Shown: positions 55,845 through 61,930 of the stretch, piece by piece | Position numbering within the stretch: position 1 is the first letter of the stretch | How the letters are laid out: each line of letters starts with the position of its first letter | Assembly: GCA_913776825.1 (NCBI GenBank) | Contig: CAJYPV010000022.1 | Location: forward strand, 124,001 to 188,000 | Direction: 5' to 3' | DNA length: 64,000 nucleotides | DNA from: Burkholderiaceae bacterium | GTDB taxonomy: Bacteria; Pseudomonadota; Gammaproteobacteria; Burkholderiales; Burkholderiaceae_C | Made by a program: the position numbers and the translations under genes | Notes under the pieces: model-generated | What the model was told of the DNA's origin: nothing | The model's database searches: none | Seen by the model: only the letters and a program-made list of their open reading frames with translations

Positions 55845-56356
55845 GGCCAGTCGGTGCCGTCGACGAGGATCTTCAGCGCGGCCTGGAAGCCCTCGGCATC
55901 GTCGGCATCGAAGCGTGCGGGCTCGGGGCTGTCCAGGTCGAACACGGCGCGCAGCTGGCCGTTCACCACCACGGGCAACACCAGTTCGGAGCGCGAGGCC
56001 GCATCGCACGCGATGTGGCCGGGGAAGGCATGCACGTCTTCCACCAGCTGGATTTCGCGCGTGCGGGCGCAGGCGCCACACACACCCCGGCTGAAGGCGA
56101 TGCGCACACAGGCCACCTTGCCCTGGAACGGCGCCAGCACGAGTTCCTGGTCGTTGGTCGGATTGACGCGGTAGAAGCCGGCCCAGTTGAGCTGCGGGAC
56201 CGAATTGAAGACCAGCGCCGCGAATTGCGACAGATTGGCCAGCCAGTCACGCTCGCCATGCAGGATGGCCTGGGTCTGGGCGATCAGCGTGTCATAGGCG
56301 GCGCGCTTGGCCTCGGGGCTGGACATGTCCAGCAGGGGAGTGGGTTCGAAACTCAT
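55841..56356 (-). CDS. msrC: Free methionine-(R)-sulfoxide reductase (GAF domain)
   Basis: Reduces free Met-R-sulfoxide. The 171-residue GAF protein holds the three redox cysteines in the exact spacing of E. coli Cys84/94/118: ACV, GVCG ten residues later, and GHIACD 24 further on. Other marks are LNWAGFYRVNP and SELVLPVVVNGQLRAVFDLDSP. ATG 56356 gives the usual N-terminus. It is translationally coupled to cpdB by a four-base overlap. The 260 bases before it hold nothing recognised. Confidence 0.93.
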   Translation of the reverse strand: MSFEPTPLLDMSSPEAKRAAYDTLIAQTQAILHGERDWLANLSQFAALVFNSVPQLNWAGFYRVNPTNDQELVLAPFQGKVACVRIAFSRGVCGACARTREIQLVEDVHAFPGHIACDAASRSELVLPVVVNGQLRAVFDLDSPEPARFDADDAEGFQAALKILVDGTDWP

Positions 56357-56616
56357 GGGGCGGGATTGTGGCGGAAGCGGCATGTCCCGCCGGCGCGCAG
56401 GGCCTGGGTCGGTCGGGGCCGCGAGATGGGCCCGAGCCTCAGGAGCCCGATTCGATCAGCTGCGCCGCTGCTTCGAACAGTTGCTCGGCCAGGTGGGGAT
56501 CCTGCGCATGGGTGGCCCGGAAGCTGCGGGCGCAGTTGGCATGCCCCGCGGGGGTCCCGTCGGGACCGCGACATCCTACCGAAGACAGGACGCCGATCCG
56601 CGTGCGCACGCGGCAC

Positions 56617-57093
56617 TCATCCCCACAGCGCCGGCTTGTTCACCATCAGATAGAACACCACCAGCACCGCGACGAAGGCGGGATAGCCCAGCCCTTCCCA
56701 CCAGCGCGCATAGCGCCAGTACAGCGGGGGCAGGTCGCCGCCGGTGGCGAGCGTGTGATCGGCGATGGCCGACATCCGGAGCTGCAGCCACAGCACCGGC
56801 AGCCAGCAGGCGCCCGCAAGCAAATACAGCGCGATCGAGACCGCCAGCCACGGCGTGTCCAAGGCCCAGCCCGCCTGCGAGGCCATCCACACGCCGCTGA
56901 TCGGCTGAATGAGGATGGCCGGGGTGGTGAACCACAGGTCCGCGCGCTTGACCAGCCGCGCCACCACCGCCTGCGCGGCCACGGAGCCGCTGCGGTTGGC
57001 AAAGAAGAGATAGAAGGCCGAGCCGAAACCGGTGCCGGCGAGCAACACGCTGGACACGATGTGCAGCCACTTGATGACGAGATACGTGTTCAT
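56617..57093 (-). CDS. DUF2269-family integral membrane protein
   Basis: A 158-residue protein with four to five membrane segments, starting MNTYLVIKWLHIVSSVLLAGTGFGSAFYLF and ending FVAVLVVFYLMVNKPALW, matching the DUF2269 family (predicted integral membrane proteins). A conserved His in the first helix (LHIVSS) could bind haem, as in related membrane proteins, but this is conjecture. Last gene of the GbsR-linked operon. Confidence 0.85.
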   Translation of the reverse strand: MNTYLVIKWLHIVSSVLLAGTGFGSAFYLFFANRSGSVAAQAVVARLVKRADLWFTTPAILIQPISGVWMASQAGWALDTPWLAVSIALYLLAGACWLPVLWLQLRMSAIADHTLATGGDLPPLYWRYARWWEGLGYPAFVAVLVVFYLMVNKPALWG

Positions 57094-57105
57094 GAGGGAT
57101 TCGCT

Positions 57106-57495
57106 TCAGGCCGGCGCATCTTCATGCAGCAGCCACAACAGGGCGGCGATCGGCAGGTTCTTGCTGAGCCGGCCGAGCGGGTCCATCCACAGGTCCGGCA
57201 GCATCACGGTGCCGACCACGGTCATGCCCAGCATCGCCAGCCCCGCGCTCAGATAGACCCAGCGCCGATGCCAGCGCCACATCGCGAGGCCCAGGACGAG
57301 ATCCAGCGCCGCGCCGGCCACGATCACCGGCACGATCCAGGCGTCGGGCGTGCCGGCGCGCAGCAGCAGCGAGCGGCTCTCACCGTTGAGTGCGAGCAGG
57401 CTGACGACGGCCGTCAGCAGCCACAACCCGATCAGGCTGGCCCGTGCCAGGCCCCGGCTGCGGCGATGCCGGAATGGCGTCAGGCCGATCGCCAT
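57106..57495 (-). CDS. DoxX-like small membrane protein
   Basis: A 129-residue protein with four hydrophobic segments (LIGLWLLTAVVSLLAL, IVPVIVAGAALDLVLGLAMW, YLSAGLAMLGMTVVGTVML, LPIAALLWLL), matching the DoxX-like family often found with SDR and DUF2269 genes. ATG 57493-57495 lies inside the end of the SDR gene (16-base overlap). It is 13 bases before the DUF2269 gene. Confidence 0.82.
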   Translation of the reverse strand: MAIGLTPFRHRRSRGLARASLIGLWLLTAVVSLLALNGESRSLLLRAGTPDAWIVPVIVAGAALDLVLGLAMWRWHRRWVYLSAGLAMLGMTVVGTVMLPDLWMDPLGRLSKNLPIAALLWLLHEDAPA

Positions 57496-58355
57496 GAGGT
57501 CTCCACGAAGCGCTCGACCGGCATCGGCGCACGGCCAAGCCATTGGGCGAACGCCGCCGCATCGCCGAGGTTGTCCTGCTGCAGCAGCGACAGGCTTTCG
57601 CTGCTCCACGGCTGGAACGACAGCTGATCGCCGACCTTTGCGCTCCAGCGACTGGGCGCTTCCGGCAGTGGCAGCACGGCGGCGCGGCCATGGCCCAACT
57701 GACGGCGCAGCTCGGCGATGAAGTCCGCCAGGCTCAGCGCACGCGGGCCCACGGCGGTGACGAGTTCCGGGCCGCCGCGCTGCAGCAGTTGCAGAACGGC
57801 CTGGGCGACGTCCTGCACGGCGACCGGCTGCATGCGGGCGCGCAGGGCAGCAGCGGGCAGCACCAGCACCGGCAAGCGCGCCAGGGTCATGAACAGCGCA
57901 CTGCTGGCGCCACCGCGCCCGTAGACCACGCTGGGACGCACCACGGTGCCGTTCAGACCTGTCGTCGCGCGCAACTGCAGCAGGGTGTCGTCGGCCTGGC
58001 GCTTGGTGGTCGCATAGCGGGTGTCGCTTTCCGCCACGCCGTTGGCCGAGATCTGCACCACCCGCGCGATGCCCGCTTGAGCGCAGGCCTCGAACAAGGC
58101 GGCGGGCGCGCGGTGATGCAGCGCTTCCAAGGTGCGGCCGCGGTGATCCCGCAGGATGCCGACCGCATTCACGACGGCGTCATGGCCCGCCAGGCGGGGC
58201 AGCCAGCGGGCGGGATCGTGGTCGCGGGTGAAATCCTGCGTCGCGGAGCTGCCTTCGGTCACCGACAGACCGGCCTCGCGCAGCGCGCGCACCACCTGTC
58301 GACCGATGAAGCCGCTGGCGCCACACACCAGCACGGAACGGATGGCGGCGCTCAC
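57480..58355 (-). CDS. NAD(P)-binding SDR-family protein (NDUFA9-like)
   Basis: A 291-residue extended/atypical SDR with the nucleotide loop VLVCGASGFIGRQVVRALREAG at the N-terminus and NAVGILRD, VVQISANGVAESDTRYATTKRQAD (active-site YxxxK-like YATTK) and VVRPSVVYGRGGASSALF. GGGAG lies seven bases before GTG 58353-58355, which also overlaps the stop of the preceding gene by four bases. Similar proteins are annotated as NDUFA9-like or ubiquinone-binding; the substrate is unknown. Confidence 0.88.
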   Translation of the reverse strand: MSAAIRSVLVCGASGFIGRQVVRALREAGLSVTEGSSATQDFTRDHDPARWLPRLAGHDAVVNAVGILRDHRGRTLEALHHRAPAALFEACAQAGIARVVQISANGVAESDTRYATTKRQADDTLLQLRATTGLNGTVVRPSVVYGRGGASSALFMTLARLPVLVLPAAALRARMQPVAVQDVAQAVLQLLQRGGPELVTAVGPRALSLADFIAELRRQLGHGRAAVLPLPEAPSRWSAKVGDQLSFQPWSSESLSLLQQDNLGDAAAFAQWLGRAPMPVERFVETSWRSA

Positions 58356-58828
58356 GAGGCGGCTCCCGGTTGGATCGCAGCGACCGAGCTGCTGGCCGGC
58401 ATGCTGATCGGGCCGGCGGCGCTGGGGGCCGGCGACGGCACCGTCGCCGGCGCGGCGGCGCGAGGCAGTCGTGCCCAGATCTGCGAGGCGACCGCCGCGA
58501 CGCTCAGGAACACGCCCATCGTCACCAGCCACAAGGTGCGCCGCAGGAAGTCGTTCAGCGACACCGCCCAGCCGTCGCTGTAGCCGAAGGTCAGCACCAG
58601 CAACAGGCTGCCGCTGATGGCCAGCACGTTCAGCACGCGCCACCAGAACTCGGCGCCGCTGTGGGCCTCGGCACTGTGCGGCTCGGTCGCCGCGTCGCCG
58701 GTCCCGGCGCGGCTCTGTTCGCACAGGCGGCGCAGGGTGGGCATCAAGATCGGTTGCAGATAGCGCAGGGCCAGTCGCGGCACGATCACCGCGATCAAGA
58801 GGCTCAGCACCAGGGTCAGTTCACTCAT
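58352..58828 (-). CDS. Membrane protein, first gene of the SDR operon
   Basis: A 158-residue protein with an N-terminal segment (LTLVLSLLIAVIVPRLALRY), a second and third membrane segment (VLNVLAISGSLLLVLTFGY, LVTMGVFLSVAAVASQIW) and a Pro/Ala/Ser-rich C-terminus. Family not recognised; it resembles small DUF membrane proteins. Its stop overlaps the GTG of the SDR gene (GTGA). It heads the four-gene run ending with the DUF2269 gene. Confidence 0.65.
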   Translation of the reverse strand: MSELTLVLSLLIAVIVPRLALRYLQPILMPTLRRLCEQSRAGTGDAATEPHSAEAHSGAEFWWRVLNVLAISGSLLLVLTFGYSDGWAVSLNDFLRRTLWLVTMGVFLSVAAVASQIWARLPRAAAPATVPSPAPSAAGPISMPASSSVAAIQPGAAS

Positions 58829-58993
58829 GGCATCACTCCTTGGAATGGGTCAGCAGAAAGCCGAACAACGACATCAAACGGCACGAGACGGTACGAAGCG
58901 GCACGACAGAGAAGCGGCGAGGTCCACGGGCTGAGGCAGGCCATCAAACGTCGAGCGTCGAGGGTGGAGAAGCCGATTCATCCCTGATCCGAT

Positions 58994-59014
58994 ATTTCAG
59001 TAAAGACAGAAATT
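58994..59014. promoter_or_regulatory. Partial GbsR-type operator upstream of the SDR operon
   Basis: GACAGAAATT at 59005-59014 is an exact copy of the half-site in the regulator's own operator, and the opposite half (ATTTCAGT at 58994-59001) is an imperfect copy. It lies about 170 bases before the first operon gene. Likely a binding site of the GbsR-type protein. Confidence 0.55.
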
Positions 59015-59035
59015 GACGATCAAAAAAAGGGGCGA

Positions 59036-59566
59036 TCAGGTCCCGTCGCCACGAACGAAGCGCTGCACGCTGGCCCCCAGCTTGAGCACCTTTTCCAGCG
59101 TGCTGGGAGACAGCCGCATCATTTCCTCGGACCAGGCACCCAGCGTTTGCATCAGCCGCAGGCAGTCCCGCACGCGGTCCTGCGCATCGGGGCTTTCATG
59201 CTGGAAGCCGTCGTCCGCGACCAGCTCGGCCAGCAGGCGCACGGTGGGGTCGAATTCGCGCTGCTTGCGCTCCCGCACGATGGTGCGCAGCAGCTCCCAG
59301 ACATCGACCGAGGTCTCGAAGTAATCGCGTCGATCGCCCAGCACATGCGTGACCCGCACGAGGTTCCAGCTGGTCAGCTCTTTGAGGCTGGTGCTGACGT
59401 TGGAGCGCGCCACCGACAGGGTGTCGGCGATCTCTTCCGCATGCAGCGGCCGGCCGTGGAAATAGAGCAGCGCATGGATCTGCGCGACGGTGCGGTTGAC
59501 GCCCCAGGCGCTGCCCATCTCTCCCCAGTGGAGGATGAAGCGCTGGGCGGTGGTGCTGAGTTCCAT
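59036..59566 (-). CDS. GbsR/MarR-family transcriptional regulator
   Basis: A 176-residue GbsR-type regulator: N-terminal winged helix (VAQIHALLYFHGRPLHAEEIADTLSVARSNVSTSLKELTSWNLV) and a helical dimerisation region. The ATG at 59564-59566 has no ribosome site and lies only eight bases from the -10 box, so the message may be leaderless. Regulators of this type are often linked to osmoprotectant genes; here the neighbours are SDR and DoxX-like membrane genes. An own-promoter palindrome (59584-59612) implies autorepression. Confidence 0.9.
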   Translation of the reverse strand: MELSTTAQRFILHWGEMGSAWGVNRTVAQIHALLYFHGRPLHAEEIADTLSVARSNVSTSLKELTSWNLVRVTHVLGDRRDYFETSVDVWELLRTIVRERKQREFDPTVRLLAELVADDGFQHESPDAQDRVRDCLRLMQTLGAWSEEMMRLSPSTLEKVLKLGASVQRFVRGDGT

Positions 59567-59573
59567 GTGGCGA

Positions 59574-59612
59574 ACTGTATGCCGACAGAAATTTCTGTCA
59601 AGACAGAAATTT
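59574..59612 (-). promoter_or_regulatory. Promoter and operator of the GbsR-type regulator
   Basis: GACAGAAATTTCTGTC (59584-59599) is a perfect 16-base palindrome, followed after AA by another GACAGAAATTT half. On the minus strand the -35 box TTGACA (59596-59601) is inside this array and TACAGT (59574-59579) lies 16 bases on. Repressor binding would block the -35, so this is an autoregulatory site. A related half-site lies before the SDR operon. Confidence 0.75.
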
Positions 59613-59682
59613 GCCGGCGCAGGAAGGCGCTATGGGTGGCGGCCGCGCTGAGGCGGGCGTCGTCGCCCTCACTGCATCACGC

Positions 59683-60369
59683 TCATTGAAGCGTGGCGCC
59701 CGCTCGCCAATGACGACGTGCCCGCCACCCGAGCGCGGCCACGCCGGCGAGACTCAGCAGCACCGACGCCGGCTCCGGCACGACGGCGGTCACCGTCCAG
59801 ATGCCGGGCGAGTTGATCAGCCCGCCGGACTCTCCGACATAGGCCTCATAGCCGCCGTCCAGCATGTCGCGCTGGCCGCTGGTGCTGAGCATCAGCCAGC
59901 CCTCCCGGCCGGTGGGAAAGAAGGTGGAGGTGCGCAGCGACAGGTCCCAGCGTCCCGGCTGATTCAAAAAGTTGAAATCACCCATGCTCAAGCTGGCCGT
60001 GATGTTCGGCCCGTTCGGGCATCCCGGACATTCGACAGGCGGCGGCGCCGGATAGCCGATGGTGCGCTGTTCAAACCAGGGCGGCAGGTTGAGGGAGAGG
60101 CTGAAGCTGAGCACGTCATTCAGGTTGACATCGCCGGTGAGCAGCCGGTTGGTGATGACCTTGGCATCGATGGACACCAGTTGAAAGCTGCGTCCACCAC
60201 TCGGGTCGCCGGGCTCGGAGAAGTAATTGGTGGTGGTCATGGTGAAGGCATTGCCCTGATAGCTGTACTCGTACTGGGTCGCTTTCGCCGGACTGATGGA
60301 CAGGGCCAGCATCGCCAGCGCACACAGCGCGCCGCGCATCGGGATGGTGAAGGCACGGATGAGGGACAT
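59683..60369 (-). CDS. PEP-CTERM secreted protein (first of a pair)
   Basis: A 228-residue protein with a signal peptide (about 1-31, ending AKA) and a C-terminal PEP-CTERM sorting signal: VPEPASVLLSLAGVAALGW, then an Arg-rich end. Exosortase cuts such signals and anchors or releases the protein with the exopolysaccharide. The mature part starts YEYSYQGNAFTMTTTNYFSE and includes SFSLSLNLPP; its sequence shares long runs with the next gene. No catalytic motif is seen. GGAGACC precedes ATG 60367-60369. Confidence 0.88.
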   Translation of the reverse strand: MSLIRAFTIPMRGALCALAMLALSISPAKATQYEYSYQGNAFTMTTTNYFSEPGDPSGGRSFQLVSIDAKVITNRLLTGDVNLNDVLSFSLSLNLPPWFEQRTIGYPAPPPVECPGCPNGPNITASLSMGDFNFLNQPGRWDLSLRTSTFFPTGREGWLMLSTSGQRDMLDGGYEAYVGESGGLINSPGIWTVTAVVPEPASVLLSLAGVAALGWRARRHWRAGATLQ

Positions 60370-60485
60370 GAGCGGTCTCCGAAGGTGTTGCTCGGCGGGT
60401 GCGACTCCGTGCAGCGGCAACAGGCCGCGCGGTGCCATCGGCAGGGACGACCGCCGCGCTCAGGCGCTGGGCCGGCCATCGGGCT

Positions 60486-61208
60486 TCACGGTGATTCGCG
60501 TGCTGCGCGTGATGCACGTAGTGCGCCGTGGCGCGGACCTCCCGCGCGGCGCCGCTGCGCGCCCCAGACGGCCAGGCCGGCCACACCGGCCAGCGACAAC
60601 CAGCCGCTCGACGGCTCAGGCACCACGGCGGTGACCGACCAGATGCCGGCCGAGTTGATCAGCCCGCCGGTCTGGGTGCCCAAGGTCTCATAGCCGCCAT
60701 CCATCAGATCGCGCTGGGTGCTGGTGCTGATCGTGAGCCAGTTCTCCAGCCCCGGCGGATAGAAGATCGAACGATGGATGGACAGGTCCCAGCGGGTGGG
60801 CTGGTGCAGCGCATTGAAGTCGCCCATGCTGAAGGTGGCGGTCGGCTCCGGACCGGACGGACAGCCCCAGCAGGTCGAGGGAATGGGCGGAAAGTCCAGC
60901 GTATCGGGCGCACCCCAGCGGGTGTAGAACAGGGTCAGGCTGAAGCTGCGGATGTCGTTCATCGTGACGTCGCCGGTCAGCCAGTCATTCGCGATCACCG
61001 TGGCCTCGATCCGGACCAGCTCGAACATCCGACCGCCGGTGGGATCGCCGGGTTCTGGCGTCGCGCTGGTCGTGGTCATCGTGAAAGGATTGCCGACGTA
61101 GCGGTACTCGTAGCTGGCCGCCCGCGCGGGGCCCAGGCTGAGCGTCGACAGGAGCAGGGCCGCGACTGTCGGGAGCCACGCGGCACGGATCCGTGGAAGG
61201 GTCGGCAT
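60486..61208 (-). CDS. PEP-CTERM secreted protein (second of a pair)
   Basis: A 240-residue paralogue of its neighbour with a signal peptide (about 1-30, ending ARA) and the C-terminal signal VPEPSSGWLSLAGVAGLAVW plus a basic end. Shared motifs are YEYxYxGNxFTMTTT, EPGDPxGGRxF, LTGDVxxND, SMGDFN and GGLINSxGIWxVTAVVPEP, so the two came from a duplication. GGAG precedes the ATG at 61206-61208; longer frames upstream run into promoter sequence. The 25 residues after the anchor form an Arg-rich tail longer than usual. Confidence 0.87.
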   Translation of the reverse strand: MPTLPRIRAAWLPTVAALLLSTLSLGPARAASYEYRYVGNPFTMTTTSATPEPGDPTGGRMFELVRIEATVIANDWLTGDVTMNDIRSFSLTLFYTRWGAPDTLDFPPIPSTCWGCPSGPEPTATFSMGDFNALHQPTRWDLSIHRSIFYPPGLENWLTISTSTQRDLMDGGYETLGTQTGGLINSAGIWSVTAVVPEPSSGWLSLAGVAGLAVWGAQRRRAGGPRHGALRASRAARESP

Positions 61209-61299
61209 GGGGGATCTCCACCAGTGTTGCCGAGCCGGATGGCGGCGGATGCGGCGGCAACGGGGCGCATCACGTCGTGGCGCAGCGGCCGGACGCCGC

Positions 61300-61737
61300 T
61301 CAATTCCGATCGTGCCGGATTGGCAGCGTTTTGCTGCCCTCAGGATCGGTGACACGGCCGCTCGCACGGCGACTGGACTTGGCCGGCGCGGACGTCGTGG
61401 CGGATGGGGCCGACGTCGTCGGGCGGGAGGCGGTGGCGTCGGCGGTCGGCGGGCTGTCGGGCGCTGGATCCGCTGCGGGCACCGTGGGCGTGGCCGAACG
61501 CGGCGAGGGCGAGGGCGAAGGCGTCGGCGTCGGCGTCGGCGTCGGTCCCGACGCCGCCGCTGGCGCTGACCAGGACCCTGGCTCCAGCGGCGGGCCCAGC
61601 GTGCCGGACTGTCGCCGGCTGTGCGCGGCGGAGGCGGCCGCGCTGGCGCTGCTGGCGGGCTCGGGCGTCTGGGCAATGGCGGCCGCCGCGACGGCCGTCA
61701 CGGAAAACGCCATCACCGCGACATTCAGGTGTTTCAT
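61300..61737 (-). CDS. Pro/Thr/Ala-rich exported protein
   Basis: A 145-residue protein with a signal peptide (about 1-23, ending AIA) and a perfect AAGGAGGTG ribosome site seven bases before the ATG at 61735-61737. The mature part is low-complexity, with PTPTPTPTPSPSPSP (DNA repeat at 61502-61543), Ala/Ser/Thr runs and a basic end (KSSRRASGRV, PIRHDRN). Such parts are typical of extended surface linkers. No catalytic domain. Family not recognised. Confidence 0.6.
   Translation of the reverse strand: MKHLNVAVMAFSVTAVAAAAIAQTPEPASSASAAASAAHSRRQSGTLGPPLEPGSWSAPAAASGPTPTPTPTPSPSPSPRSATPTVPAADPAPDSPPTADATASRPTTSAPSATTSAPAKSSRRASGRVTDPEGSKTLPIRHDRN
61502..61543. repeat. Hexanucleotide tandem repeat (GGCGTC/GGCGAG) in the Pro/Thr tract
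   Basis: Seven six-base units in a row on the plus strand: GGCGAG twice, GGCGAA, then GGCGTC four times. Within the Pro/Thr-rich gene they encode the alternating Pro-Ser and Pro-Thr tract. Copy number could vary by slippage without changing the frame. Confidence 0.85.
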
Positions 61738-61930
61738 CGGCCACCTCCTTGGCGAGCTCGCACGGCTGCCACCTGACAGCGCAGGCGGACGGGGAAAGAT
61801 GTGCGGCAAGCGACATGCCCGGGCGCTGGGCGGCCGGTGCGGCCGGCGGTGGGGATCACGGCACGGCGGCTTGTCCTGCGCGCCGCGCGCCGTCCTTGAA
61901 CCGGCGTCTCGGGGCGTCAACTTACCTCGA

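Noticed and set aside
59036..59689. Plus-strand frames opposite the GbsR-type regulator
   Set aside because: Shadows of the regulator, which has an intact winged helix and its own operator.
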